A stretch of DNA of 64,000 nt from Tolypocladium sp. Sup5 PDA-1 (GCA_000750105.3 JPHH03000095.1:1-64000), one strand, 5' to 3'. Counted from the first letter of the stretch, positions 11,770 to 23,600 are shown. Notes: generated from the letters alone by a model not told the origin. Translations and numbers: made by a program.

Positions 11770-13200
11770 AAAATAACTTAAATAATACGCCCTAATATAC
11801 TCCCGATATATTACTTAAATATCTATTAATTCTATAGGAAAATAGCTAAGTAACTCCTCTATATCCCCTATCGCTATTCCTTCTTCTTTATAGAGAATCT
11901 TCTTTACCTCTATAAAATAAATATATAAAGCGATCTTCTAGGGACTATAGCTATAGTTACTTAGTAATAAGGATAAAACCTAAGTACTCTTCTAGAGCTT
12001 ATAATCTATCTTATCCTAGGCGATTTATTAGCGAAATAGTCTTAATTAGGGGTCTTTATAAGGGAGAACCTATAGCTCTAAATAAAGGGGGAGGATAGTA
12101 CTTTAAGAGTAATTCATAGCGTTAGTTTACTAAGGTCTAATAGTATATTAAATACTTTATAACTAACTTAGCGGTACCCGTTAGGCTATATAAGACCTTA
12201 TAATAATACTTAGGGGTAATAAAGGCTAAAGAAAAATAATAGGCTATAAGGGCTACCGCCTTCTAGCTATTATTAAATAAAATAGGATCTTCTATCTTAG
12301 GATAAACTTTTATATTTAAGTTATATAAATATTCTAGGACTATAATAAACTCGTTATAGTCCCCTTATATAATAATAAGATACTAAACTCTAATTAATAA
12401 ACTAATAAAAAGTAGAATAACTAGAGAAATAAGGGCGCTTACTAGATTATATATATTTTTTTAACTAATATATTATTTATATTACCTCGAGCTAGTAAAC
12501 TCGAAGCTATAATTAATCTTTAGGACTTTATATTAATTATTATACCTTATTATATAAGTAATTTTAAAGATATTATTAGCAGTATATAAGTAATATATAT
12601 ACTAGAATTTCTCTAGGAATATTATAAAGCTACGAATAGCTAGCGTTTTTATATTAATTTAGTAATACCTTAGAACTAAATCGCTAGTAATAGGGCTAAC
12701 TTCCTCCTTATTATTATTTACTTCCTCTTCTTCCTTATCTTCTTCCTCTAGGGGAAGAATATAATAGCTAGGATTATCTAGATTATTAATAAAAGAACTA
12801 GCGTTATTAGAGGCAATAGCTAAAGAGAGAATAATAGCGGATAGACCCTCTAGTTCTACCGCTACTAGCATAGTTAAGCTAATAGAGGGATTTAAGGGCA
12901 ATACGCTAAGCGATTTATCCTAATAGTTAGAGTTATATACCTTAATAGTTAGTATAAGAGAAATAATTAAGACCTTATTATTAGTCTCTATAGAATTATC
13001 CTCTTTAAATAATATTACTTCCTCTTTTACTCGAATACGAGCTTTCGAAGATATTAGTAATTCCCTAGCGATAAATAGGTTTACTACTAGCGAGTTTAAG
13101 GCGAGCTTTTCCTTAATAGACTCCCGGGGAGCTAGGCCTTTATTAAATAAGTTAGACATAATATCGTTAGCTAGATAAGGGCGACGACGGGAATAGATAA
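11770..13200 (-). pseudogene. RIP-degraded coding relic, product unknown
   Basis: The minus strand is open over about 470 codons except for TAA/TAG stops. Two clean stretches lie at 13159-12920 (begins MSNLFNKGLAPRESIKEKLA) and 12901-12659 (has an acidic run LEEEDKEEEEVNNN). Further downstream it reads on through IEVKKILYKEEG to about 11770. I find no domain I can name. It lies beyond the integrase end of element A and is antisense to it, so it could be a separate transposon gene or an antisense ORF of element A comparable to those in B and D. The CA/TG content is as low as in the retroelements, so it was itself repeated or close to repeats. Confidence 0.45.
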
Positions 13201-14034
13201 GAGAAATATCCTTATTAGAGGATAACTCTATATATACGCGCTTTTAAGCGATAGAAGTATAATTTATTCCCTTTAAGCTAGGAATAGCTAGCCCCTTTCC
13301 CTTAAGACTATAAGGCGCGACTAAAAAGATTCGCTAAGGAATAATAATTAATAAATTTTAATAAATATTTTCTATAATATATACTAAACTATATCCTATA
13401 GGAGTTAGTATTCTAGGTAAAGGAGTAGCTTATAATAGCGAGCGCGTAAGAGATAGTCTAATACTTTTACTATAACCTTAGCTTTAACGAGCCCGAGTAC
13501 TTAGCGTAGTTATATAACTAGTCTTCTTACTATAACTGGCCTTTAGAGTTTCTTCGATATAAATTATAGTAATATAGGTAGAATAATATTATAAGTAATA
13601 TTAAGGCGAATCGAAGGTATTTTATTAATATTAGATAGGAGGCTAAGAAGTAAGGTTTATATAAAAGAAGAGTAAGGAAAAGAAAACTATAAATAAATAA
13701 CGGCGATTAATAATAATTATTATTTACTAATAATTTAAGTTATATATATTATCTCTATAATAACTACTTTTAAAGTAACCTATTCTATTACTATAGAAAC
13801 TTTACTTATTTACCTTTAGTTTACTATATATTCGCTACTAAATTACCCTATACTTACTTATTACTAATCGAGTTAATTACTAAGAGAGAGGGGATAATTA
13901 TAAGGTTTAGGGGCATTAATACTAAGAAGCTAGGCTACGATAAGGAGCTAGGCTATAAGGTTAGGTATAATAGAATAATACCTAGGTTACGTAAATAATC
14001 GTAGTAACTTAAGCGCGAGTCGGTAGCGAACTAT
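13201..14034. other. RIP-mutated AT-rich sequence, no gene assigned
   Basis: CA and TG are strongly depleted and TA is enriched. A short plus-strand stretch near 13490-13700 (reading EPEYLA-LYN-SSYYNWPLEFL) looks codon-structured but is too short and broken to assign. No LTR or terminal repeat was recognised. Confidence 0.6.
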
Positions 14035-15110
14035 TACCCTAGTAAGCTTAAGTCTTACATACTTAATAGAATATGCTCGTGCTCCTGCTTAACGATCCTA
14101 CCTTCCTATAGGTAATTAATCTATTATATAATTAAATACTTGTTTAAGTCGGTATTATATATATAATCCTACTTACTCTCGCCGCTAAGGAATATAAAGG
14201 TAATATAGAAAGATTACTAGTAGGCATTAATGCTAATAATATCGAGTAGCGGCATCTTATACTTATTTATCTTATACGTATAGTCTAAGAGGGCTAAGTC
14301 CGGATATGTTACGAGGTATGCTATTAACTCTCGATAAGTAAGAAAAACTACTATAACCCGACCCTACTAGTCGAGCTATATCTATAAATAGAATCCCTGC
14401 TTTTATAGCTTATTATAGAGAGCCTATATTATACTCTAGCCCTCGCATAGCTCTCGCTTACTTTATATAATATAGTTATAGATATCTTATTAAGTTATAA
14501 GGCTATTAGAGTTCTAACGTATATAAGTCCGGATATCTCTTAGCGCTATGCTAGCATTCGAGAGGCTACTAATCGTTATAATAGTCTACTTATCTACTAT
14601 ACGATATACTAGATAAGTAGCCTCGTGCCGGCTCGGCTCGTAGTTATGAAAAGTATACTAGGCGTCTAGCCGATGCCGTAAAGACCACATAGTCTTATTA
14701 AGGCTTTCCTTTGCTAGTACTAAGAAGGGGCAGAGGGTGCCTCGTATACTAGTATTCCGTTTCCTTACCTTTAAGGCGTCTAGAGGGCGGTAGCTTCGAT
14801 TATAAGTATATACGACGACGGTCCTTTTGCTTATTATTATTCTAGACTTTCCCGTAGCGAAGGCATAGCCTCGGGGCGCTGCCTAAGCGTTGATTGCCTT
14901 AGCTAAGGCATCCCGGGAGTCGTATTCGCCTTTAGGACGGAGATAGTTATCTGAGAATTCGCTTTGCGCATCAATTGGCTGCATCGTGGGCACCGGCAGC
15001 TTTGGTGTTATTAAGAAGGCGGCTTGTGGCGTAACGTAGCGGGCCCCGCTAGAGCTGTCGAGCCGCAAAGATAATGACGACGTAGATAATAGGCTAATGA
15101 AGCCTTGCAC
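14035..15110 (-). pseudogene. Hop-like MULE transposase, C-terminally truncated
   Basis: Read on the minus strand from 15110, the protein has the N-terminal half of fungal Mutator-like (Hop/MULE) transposases. The zinc-binding FAR1/WRKY-like start is DSRDALAKAINA, then AAPRGYAF and RTVVVYTYNRSYRP. RGTLCPFLVLAKESLNKTMW-type sequence with LRHRLDA and FHNYEPSRHEA follows. The start of the catalytic domain, PDLALLDYTYKINKYKMPLL then DIISINACQ, lies near 14.25 kb and contains the first catalytic Asp (ALLD). After YITFIFLSGE, near 14.18 kb, the similarity fades, so most of the catalytic domain is missing. The first stop (TAG at 14883-14885, Trp in the family) is RIP-type. RIP falls off towards its 5' end, where the unmutated island begins. 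A start at 15110 is possible; a later Met in PVPTMQP is an alternative. Confidence 0.8.
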
Positions 15111-15244
15111 AGGGTCTCACAGGGTCAATTGACTCAATTCGTGATGTCTGCCTTGATCTCTTCTACGGGGCTACTGTTGTGTGCAAAAGGCGGCTGATGA
15201 CGGTGCCCTCATCGTGGTCACGTGGCAGCCGCTACAGAGCCGGG

Positions 15245-15435
15245 CTGACATAAGCGGCGCCCCCTGGGGGCGCGGGCTTACAGGCGCCCCTAGGGGCCCC
15301 CCAATGGGGCGCCAGCGCTAAATACTGCCTTACATAATGGGGGCACGGGGGGTCCGTGCCCCTTTAAGGCACGGGGGTCCGTGCCTGTATTGGCTCCCCC
15401 GTGCGCTGTACGGAGCCGTGCCTCTATGGGCTCCC
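15245..15435. repeat. GC-rich inverted and direct repeats
   Basis: The stretch is made of short G/C-rich palindromes: GGCGCCCCCTGGGGGCGC, then GGCGCCCCTAGGGGCC and GGGGCGCC. These are followed by GGCACGG(n)GTCCGTGCC repeated twice near 15345-15390 and a third CGGAGCCGTGCC. It lies just upstream of the transposase start and could be a terminal inverted repeat or a small nested element. No coding function is supported, although both strands happen to lack stops there because of the base composition. Confidence 0.55.
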
Positions 15436-15583
15436 GCTGTATTGGATCTGCTGAGTCAGCCAAGTCAAGGACGTGGGCAAACGAAGCCTCTGTTAAAAGG
15501 TCGGGAGCCATCCTATCCTTGTGTTTCTGATTGCCATCTGGCCACGTTAGCCAGGTCATCAAATCACAGCACCTGCCCCCCCA

Positions 15584-16551
15584 ATGTCGACGGCGAATGC
15601 TCCGGAGCCAGGCACCGGCTCAAATGGCTGCTGCACCTCCAACCAGATGAAGGTGTTCCGCGAATCCAGCTTCTTCAAAGAGGGACGAGCGCCAGCGCTT
15701 CCTGCACCAGCCGAGATCAGATGGATCAACGAAGCGTCGAGCCATATATGCGCCAGAGACTTCAATCGTCCACCACCTGTCACAATCCCGTCGCTAGGGC
15801 TGCTCGTCAAGTATGGAGGTGATGTAACCATTGTCGAGGCTCAGACTCAAATGATGGTACGCGAGAAGCTGCAAGGCCAAGTGACAGTCCCTGAAGTTTT
15901 CGGCTGGGCTGAGGATGGGGGCCAGGGGTTCATTTACATGTCCTTGATCGAGGGCAGCACTTTGCAGGAGAGATGGGAAGACATGAATGAGGACGAGAGA
16001 CAAGCCGTCTGTGAGGAACTCAGGTTTGCGGTGAAGGCGTGGCGGACCTTGGAGCAAGACAAACATGACCGCTATATCGGTGAGCAAGGCGCATCAGATG
16101 CAGCATACCGGCAAAGCTAACCAAGACCGTCTTCACAGGCGGCGTGAACAAGCAACCACTGAACGACATCTATGTTGCGGACTATCCAGAGCTCGCGGGG
16201 CCATTCCAAGGGGCCAACGCACTCCAGCAGTTCCAAGACGCCTGTGGAATCGACATCAGCGACGACGTACCCATTGTGTTCACGCATTCTGATCTCCTTG
16301 CACCCAACATCCTCTTGTCGCCGGGCTCGAACCCGAAGGTGGCAGCCATCATCGACTGGGGCCAGGCCGGGTGGTATCCCGCGTACTGGGAGTATTGCAA
16401 AATGCGGCGGGTGAGGCTGAACCCAGAGCGTTTCAGTAAAGCTGCTCAAGAAGAATGGTGGGCAAAGTATCTCCCGATGATTGTAGACCCGGTGGACGAC
16501 GAGACGTGCTACTATCCGTGGCTTTATTTTGCCTTGTCCAGAGGCATGTGA
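15584..16551 (+). CDS. APH/choline-kinase-like phosphotransferase (one intron)
   Basis: This predicted soluble protein of about 302 residues is spliced as 15584-16079 and 16139-16551. The 59-bp intron (GTGAGC...CACAG) has a GCTAAC branch point at 16116-16121 and restores the frame as RYIG-GVNKQPLND. Family landmarks are the N-lobe Lys in LLVKYG, GFIYMSLIEG in the hinge, the catalytic loop THSDLLAPNILL (HxD...N) and the metal-binding IIDWGQAGWYPAYWEYCK. Members transfer phosphate to small hydroxyl compounds; most fungal paralogues have no known substrate, and aminoglycoside resistance should not be assumed. The loop has HSD where many relatives have HGD. ATG context is CCCCCCAATGT. The gene is free of RIP, all key residues are present, and length is normal for the family, so it is probably functional. 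Confidence 0.88.
16080..16138 (+). other. Intron of the phosphotransferase gene
   Basis: It is a 59-bp intron with GTGAGC donor, GCTAAC branch point 17 bases before the acceptor AG, and CACAG acceptor. Removing it joins two frames that otherwise end or start inside the kinase fold. Confidence 0.88.
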
Positions 16552-17400
16552 TGCTGTAATTCCGCAGCAAAATATATCCATGCAGGCTGAGCATTCTGCC
16601 CAATGGGTGATGCATTATTTCAACAGAGGCCGGCCCGAGCGCTTAAAATGTGATGAGCGGCTGCTTGGTCGCATGTTGCCTATACCGGCTATTATTAGCT
16701 GGCGCTCCGACAGGGGGTCCCGCATGGAAACGCCAGTTGGAGACCGGAGAAGCATAGCTACATGCGGCGTGTCCACGTTGCCAGGGTTCGGGATCGTGCA
16801 ATATGTTCATGTCCCGTAGCAACGCTTCGTAACCACAGTGCGTTTCCAGTAGCTAATCTTCTTGCTGTAGTAGTAAAGAGCGGCCCCCGGTCTCCAACAA
16901 AGAGATAGCTGGTAACTCGAATTACTAGGCGACTTGTTAGCTACCGAAGATTATGGCCTGGTAGTTGCGGGCAGTTCCTGGCCTGCGCCCCGCTGTTACG
17001 TACCGGCACCGCTGCTGCGGTGTACGGGTCGTAGCCGCCTATGCAATGTAGATACGGAGTACTGGGAAACGATTGGCAAATGCTGGGTAAGTTAACCGCC
17101 CACTGCTGCAGTTCATGCGTCAAGACTCATGCCACCCCACCGAATTGACTGGGAATTGAGCTATGTGACTAAATAGCGTGTAGCAAAGGTAACAGGTTAC
17201 AACCACTTATTCCGGCTTGGCGGCTGGGAGAGCCTGCATTATCATACGCTCCATCCAACAATATGACACTCACCCTATTTCACCCTATTGCGTGCCTCCC
17301 TAGCCGCCAAAGAGTGTAGAGGATAGAGCGCATTGGTCCATAGCTTCAAAGCTACGGACGGCCCAACCAATTTGTTTCATGATAACTCAAGCGAGTGTTT
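16552..17400. other. Intergenic, no gene seen
   Basis: Normal base composition without RIP. The short open frames on both strands (for example 16529-16819 and 17123-16941) have no recognisable protein features. It separates two plus-strand genes and must hold the terminator of the first and the promoter of the second. Confidence 0.6.
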
Positions 17401-17410
17401 AGAGAGCATG

Positions 17411-17421
17411 GGATATATAAA
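17411..17421 (+). promoter_or_regulatory. TATA-like element upstream of the 17568 gene
   Basis: GGATATATAAA lies about 150 bp before the ATG at 17568 and is followed by a C/T-rich stretch typical of fungal transcription start regions. It is a plausible core promoter but rests on sequence alone. Confidence 0.45.
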
Positions 17422-17567
17422 GCTCTTCCTTCTATCAGATATAATGGCTCATCAAGTCATTCTCTCAATCACTGCTTTCTCACCCGCTACCCGCTGTTTC
17501 CTCTGTCCGCAAAACTGATAGCATTTGCAGAGCGCCTAGAGAGGGATTTCGCAACAGCTATTCCATC

Positions 17568-18264
17568 ATGTCTTCCAGATCTGCTCCTCCTCCTCCTCCT
17601 CCGCCCCAGCCAGCTGTCAAGAAGGCTGCCGCCCCCCCCCCCCCCCGGCGCCCCCAGCCCACCGAATGTTGCTATGAAGGGGCCTCCCGGGGCCTTCATG
17701 GTCCATTTACTCATTTACAGTGGCGCGCCCTTCAAGGACCATTGGGCATACTGGGTGTCCTCTCACGCCAACCCCAAAATCGGAGTTCTGATTCACGCCA
17801 CCGGAGATGTGAGGAACGGCTTCCAGTTGGAAATCAAACGCAATAACAACCTTGATCTTACCACCAACGTGCCAACAGAGAGGATCCCATTGCAGTGGGT
17901 TAATGCCAAGTTCTTTGACGAGGAGTCAATGCTTAATGGCGGAGTTCGCATAACTGATACTGTACCTGTCTGCGGCTTTGAGGCCAGCATTTTCAAGGTC
18001 AAGGCGCCTGGGAAGACGCTCAATACAGTCGATGATAGGGTAAGTCTCTAACCCAACTTCATCACATACCCAATTGCATGCCTTCTGTGTCCATACCTTG
18101 AAGAAGTAGATTCAAACTAATGTGGGGACCTCTAGGTTAATTCTAGCAAGAGAATTACGCAAAGGAACTGCCAGACATGGATTGTTGAGTCTGCCGACCA
18201 ACTTGTCAAGGACGGCATTCTCCGGAAAGAGGTAGCCGCCTATCTCCATGCAGTCAAGCAGTAG
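17568..18264 (+). CDS. Uncharacterised small fungal protein with H...NC motif; frameshift in a C15 run
   Basis: The start MSSRSAPPPPPPPQP leads into a Pro-rich tail. A run of 15 C (17632-17646) then throws the frame; with one C fewer the frame continues into the conserved domain. Exons are 17568-18039 and 18136-18264; the 96-bp intron (GTAAGT...CTCTAG) joins VDDR to VNSSKR. The mature protein would be about 199 residues. The domain reads FMVHLLIYSGAPFKDHWAYW, IGVLIHATGDV, ERIPLQWVNAKFF, and near the end TQRNCQTWIVESADQLVKDG. I recognise it as a fungus-restricted uncharacterised family (possibly DUF6914, from memory). The order His (DHWAYW) then Asn-Cys (RNCQTW) resembles circularly permuted papain-like folds such as LRAT or PPPDE; this is inference. 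Both exons are RIP-free. Confidence 0.75.
17632..17646 (+). other. C15 homopolymer inside the coding region
   Basis: Fifteen consecutive C in the Pro codons of the gene at 17568. The upstream ATG frame and the downstream conserved frame differ by exactly one base here. A sequencing or assembly miscount, a real polymorphism, or a slippage-prone phase switch are all possible. Confidence 0.85.
18040..18135 (+). other. Intron of the 17568 gene
   Basis: Donor GTAAGT and acceptor CTCTAG, with CTAAC and ACTAAT as candidate branch points. Phase 0; joins DDR to VNSS and brings in the NCQTW segment, which ends at the TAG at 18262-18264. Confidence 0.75.
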
Positions 18265-18839
18265 GTATCTTGGTGGACTTTGTGGATAATTTCCACCCCA
18301 GTACAGGGGAGCGATGGGTTCGGAAAGGGCTTGGAAACGATTATATGCGCGGTTTGCTACTATCGGAATTAACAATACCGGAAGGTGACACATATAAAAT
18401 ACATGCTACTTGGCCAATGTCTTTGAGTCTCACTATTTGCGCATACCTCCATCTATAGTTGCACACATCATAGGCCTACCGTGGTCTCGTACAAAGTTAA
18501 ACCTAGCAGCGCCGCAACCTCCCCTAGTTCGAGCTCCATAGAATGTAAGAGTGCTAAGGATCGTAGACTATAGCGCTCGTTAAAGAAGACATCGCAGCTA
18601 TATAAATCCAGGGCTTGTCCACTCTAGAGTACATGTATTGGGATACTAAAGCTGCCCAACCTTGCCCGACGTTGCTAAGAAGGGCTACACCACCCATTCC
18701 AACTACCAGTCTGTGAAGTCTTCTTCTCACTTACCGCGCTGCTCTTCTATCGAATCTGACAGAGCGTCAATGGCTTTCTTGGCGTCATTCTGTGGAATGC
18801 ATCAGGCCGCCCGTGCTGTCGGTAAAGCTGCCTGATGTA
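18265..18839. other. 3' flank of the 17568 gene, no gene seen
   Basis: Composition is normal. The frames 18270-18458 (+) and 18393-18112 (-) overlap the end of the gene and have no features of their own. Confidence 0.55.
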
Positions 18840-19480
18840 CTAGAAGTCGGTTCCCCACGATTTCGTTTGTGCATGGACTTGCTCGTCGCTGATCTGGTCG
18901 GACTCGGCTCGTTCAGCCACGTCTCGCGCTTCGATAGTGATCCTTCCTAGGCAGGGAATGAGCTTTAGGCTGCGGTAATCCTCGTTTAGGGCGTCAAAGT
19001 AGACCGAACGTCAAGTTGATCGGCACGAACCATGCCCTCGATACTTTCGCCATGCTTAACATTTAACAAGAGTCCACGGCCGTAGCTTTCGCGACCCCAG
19101 GCGATAAAGAAGACGTGAACCGGATTAACCTCTCCGTCGGTAGACCAGAATTTAATAGACTCCTCGTGCCAGTCCCCTGTCTCAAAGCGCTGGCTCAATC
19201 ACCGATTCACGAATAGTCATGCAACTCGAATGCGAGGACCTTGTTCTGTCTTATCCTCTCGGGCTTTACAGGCGACTCCGCGTCTCTAACCGCGTAGTAG
19301 CGTTTAACCGCCGCTATGTATTCTTCCTCTGGTTATATCCCTCTAAGAACGCCCTAAACTATTCCCTTTTAAACCTCGGTAGTATTCTACTAACGCCCTC
19401 TTCGCCCTCTCTTACTAGCCGTTATAGCGTCTTAAAGTAATCCTTAAAGTTAGGAAATAAAAGTATAAACTTCGGTCCGT
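18840..19480 (-). pseudogene. Decayed gene of unknown function
   Basis: The minus strand carries a chain of coding-like segments in shifting frames. From upstream they are DYFKTL-RLVREGEEGVSRI, EEEYIAAVKRYYAVRDAESP, MSQRFETGDWHEESIKFWST, VYFDALNEDYRSLKLIPCLG, and finally QTKSWGTDF before a stop at 18840. At least three frame changes separate them, so this is a pseudogene broken by indels and not by RIP alone; RIP appears only at its 5' end beyond 19.25 kb. The composition (acidic, W-rich) suggests a soluble globular protein, but I do not recognise the family. The right edge of the unmutated island runs through it. Confidence 0.5.
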
Positions 19481-19747
19481 TACTATGCGATTTAATATAC
19501 TCTACCTCATATTACCTTATCTTATCGAGTAGTAATAATATTCCCTGCCTTATTAATAGGCGCGTAGCGTAAATAGCCTATTACTTAAATACCTTAAATA
19601 TTAGCCTTACTTAGATAGTATTAATAAAGAATAATATAAGGTTATAATATTAAATAATATATTAATATAATGCTTATCACCGCTATTAAATAAATATACG
19701 ACGACGTCGCTATCCTTATTTATCTCTACGTCTGCGTAGCCGGTACA

Positions 19748-20076
19748 TGTGACGGTTTAGGTTCCTAAGGGATAAACCGGAGGTTTATATTAGTAAGTAG
19801 GTTAGGGCGTAGCCATTAAATAGTCTTATCACGATAGTAATAGATTAGATATCCTAGATAGTAGATAGTAACTAAGAATATTATAGTAAGTAATAATAAG
19901 TATTAAAAGCTAGCGAGGTATCTATGCTATAGTAAGGAAATTAGGGGGTCCTATATACTAGCGATAGATCGCTGCCGCTCCTAGGGATCGCTATGATCCC
20001 TTAGATTGCTATAATCTATAGATTATTAATAATCTATAGATCGTTAATAATCTATCTTATAGATCGCACGATCTAT
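19748..20076 (-). repeat. Partial family D LTR, truncated by element C
   Basis: It is the reverse complement of the 3' three quarters of the family D LTR, starting TGTGACGG. It breaks off at GATCTAT where element C starts. The missing LTR part (corresponding to CCCGTGG...GTAACA) does not reappear on the far side of element C, so the junction is not a clean insertion. RIP is moderate to heavy. Confidence 0.85.
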
Positions 20077-20623
20077 TTTATTAAGGGAGAACGAACATAC
20101 TAAAGGCCGAGTGCAACGATCGTCGTATAAGTCATAGAGTCAGTCCCTGCCTAAGAAGTTAGCTATTAGTTAGTGATATAAGTCGTCGTGTAAGTTAGTG
20201 CGCTACTTAATATATAAGATAAGATAGGTATCCCTGTGTAAGTTAGAGCGACCGTTGCCGTGTAAGTTAGAGCGACTATCTCCGTATAAGTTAGAATATT
20301 AGCATAGCGGCGTATAGTCTATAAATTAGCGCCTATATAAATAGGTCTTTATATTATATAAGTTAAAGGTAAAGAGGTAAGGAGAGGTAATTATAGCTAT
20401 TTTAAAAATATAAGAGGAATTAACTAGGATTTTTTATTATTAAAATCTTAAAAGCTTATAAACGTTATAACTTACGTTAATATATATATAAGGGACTATC
20501 TATTTATAGGGATATAGATATCTCTCTTATACTTATAGACTCGCTAGGCGTCTTAATATTCCTCTACCTTTTTATATTTTCTATTTTTCTAGTTAGGGGT
20601 CTATACTAATACCTTAATAAACT
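20076..20623 (-). repeat. Element C LTR, left copy (3' LTR)
   Basis: It matches 32775-33348 over its full length. It includes a tandem 24-25-bp motif with GTAAGTTAGAGCGAC; this copy has one unit fewer than the right copy. It is less RIP-mutated in its left part (CGTGTAAG, GTGCAACG) than the right copy. Confidence 0.88.
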
Positions 20624-23600
20624 CCTCCCTACGCGGGCGCTAACTACCCTTAGGCGGTTATAAATATAAAAGAAAGAAAGAGTAGCCCCTAGTAGATAAC
20701 CTTATATAAATAAAGCACGAAGGTAATATATAATATAGGCAATCCTAGTAATAAGCCTAAACTCTAGCTCTACTAAATTATCTTATTACCTCCTTAACTA
20801 TAGATAAAAGAAATAATAAAACGAAATAAAGGAATATAAGGACTATTTATTTAGCGATATTAGGTCCTCTTAGCTTATAGTATATTAAGCTATAGCTAGT
20901 CTACATCCCTTTTAATCTTCTTATATTCTATCCGCGCTATATTCTCTTCTTATTACCTTATAGTGCGTTTAGCCCTAGAAGGCCTAGCTATAGGGCAAGG
21001 GGACTAGGTAAGCGGTAGTAGCTAGTCTTTTAAACGCTACTAAGAGTTATAGTTAATAAGCCCTAGTATAGTAGATATAGTATATCCACTATTAAACTTA
21101 ATAAATAGAATTATAGCGCGTTTCTTAAAGAGTCTACTAAGCGCGTCTATAAGCTCTATAGTTATAGTATAGCCGCCTCTACCTATTATATATAGCTTAT
21201 TATCGCCGTTACCCCTATTAGAGCTATTTAAGGCTATTTATTCCCCTTTAACTCGCTTATAATAGAACTTATTATTAGTATATTCTACCCCTAATATCTA
21301 GCTAACTAACTTACTAGAGCGAGAGCTTTAGAAGTATAATAAGGCATAGATCGATCTAGTATATAAGGTTAGCGGCGAGCTTTAAGTAGACTTATTACTA
21401 TAGTAATCTAGGTATATTTATCGAATTAAGTTATAAGCGCGAGAGTTCCGGAGGTATAATAGGGTATAAATTAGTTTAATATCTAAGTTTAATAGTAAGC
21501 CCTAAGTAGACTTATTATTAAAGTAGTCCTAGTATATTTATCGAGCTAAGTTATAGGTATTTATCTAAAGATACCTTAGCTAAGGAGTTAGCGTACTAGA
21601 GGTTCCTCTTATAAGTACTATCTATTCTCGAGATAAAGAAGGTTATACCCTTAGAGTTAGCGTTATTTTATTAAAGGGGTCCTAGCTCGAGCTTATCCTT
21701 AATATCTTATATAATATAAATACGCTTCCCTATAGTATTATAGGGGGAGACGTAAAGCGCTAAGGAGTCTATAGAACTAGCTATAGTTCTAGGCTTCCGA
21801 GATTAATTAATCCCTTAGGGCTCTAGGGAAGTCTCCTCGATATTCTTATTACTATATAACCTTATTCCCTTTATATTCGATTCCTCTTAATTCTTTAAAG
21901 GAGAGATAGTTTCTATTATATATCTTCGCGCTAGGGTTACTTATAGGGTAGAAAATAAAAGGGGTTAATTACTATAGTTAAACTATATCTTACTAGTATA
22001 ATATAATTATAGGGATAAGTTATATTTATTAATATCTTAGGGAATAAGTATATACCCTTAATTATAATAAGTAAGGTATTCTAGAGAAAAGGGAAGTATA
22101 GGGCTTTAAGTAATACCTTAGTATTATTAAAATACTAGAAGGTAGCGCCCTTATTATACTTAAGCTAGAACTTATTTCCTCCTTTAATTCCGAGCTCGTT
22201 AGCTATAATACTTTTAAGGAAGTTAATTATTTAATTAAGGAGAGTATTATAGCTATCCTTTCCTTAGCCCTTATAATATATTACCTAATCCTAGAAACGC
22301 TATTCCTAGTCTAAGTTAGCCTTACCCTATAAGAAAGTTATATCTTTCTAAATCCTAAAGCTATATTTAGCTATATTTAGCTAGATTTATATCTTATAGC
22401 TATAACTTAATTATTCTATAGACTTAATACTATAGGGTTATTATAGCTATATAATTATATTCTTATTATTAGTTTTATAAACTTCTAGGCGTTAGGAAGT
22501 ATATAAAGTTATAGGGGTAGTTATTTATATATAGGATCTATCGCTATACCTTAATAACTACTATAAGTCTAGCCTTCCTTCCTTACTTTATAAAGTCTAA
22601 TACTAGAAGGTTCCCTATCTTCCTATCTTAAATAAAGCTTCCTTAGTAATATCTATTACTTATTTTCTTTATAAAGTTAATTAATCCTATATATAAGCGC
22701 TACTTATATTATCTATTATAAAGGGGTTTATTAAATATCTTATTATTACTAGCGACCTTTATATTTAAACTAGGGTATTTCTAAAAGATATCTAATTCTT
22801 ACTTATTACTTATATAAGTTAAAGTACTATTATCTTTTATTATAACTATTATTATATTATTAAGTATTACTATAATATATTCGATCCCTTTTATAAGGGC
22901 CTTTATTATTAAGATCGCGGTAAAGTTTAATATCTATTCCTTATTACTAGCTTCTATAAGAAAATAATAGATATTTATAAGATAATTACCTTAATACCTA
23001 TCTTCGGGGAACCTTAATTACTTTTAACCTAGGCAAAGGCTTATAATATATTATTAAAGTTTATCTTATACTTATCGATTTAAAGTAAATTATATAGCTA
23101 ATATTCTCGCGCTACTATAAAGGTAGGCTATACCTTATATAAAATAGCAAGTACCTCCCTAGCTTCTAGCTTATCTTCCTAGTAAAAGCTCCCTTATCCT
23201 CCCTCTAGGATAATATATCTTATATAGCTATTTAATATATACTTACTTTTATAAAAGAAAATAGCCTTATCTATAAGAAGGGTATTATACTATGCTAAGC
23301 TAATATACTCTATATTATACTATACCTCTATTATTTAGGCGTAATATAAGGTAATATTATACTTAAAATAGTAAGTAAAGAGTTAGTTTTAAATATTATA
23401 GTTAAGGAGAGTAAGCTAATTAAGAGGAAAGGTTAATCTTTAATATTATTAACTACTTATTAAGATAAGAGGTTATTAATAAAGAGAGAAAGAGTTTATT
23501 AATAATAAGCTTATTTTTTATAATAAAATAGCATACTTCTAAATATTATAAGGGAGGGAAGCTTATTAAGTAATATAAGAGAGAGATTAAAGTAGTTTAT

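Noticed and set aside
15245..15435. GC palindromes as a Helitron end or riboswitch
   Set aside because: The repeats are too short and symmetrical to support either; no CTRR end with a Helitron-type hairpin and no matching left end.
15290..15831. Overlapping open frames on both strands around the start of the phosphotransferase gene
   Set aside because: They reflect GC-rich repeats and shadows of the real coding frame; none has a recognisable domain.
16117..16581. Minus-strand frame of 154 codons
   Set aside because: Fully antisense to exon 2 of the phosphotransferase; the plus strand carries the conserved kinase motifs.
17487..17714. Gly/Arg-rich minus-strand frame
   Set aside because: It is the complement of the Pro-rich repeat and the C15 run.
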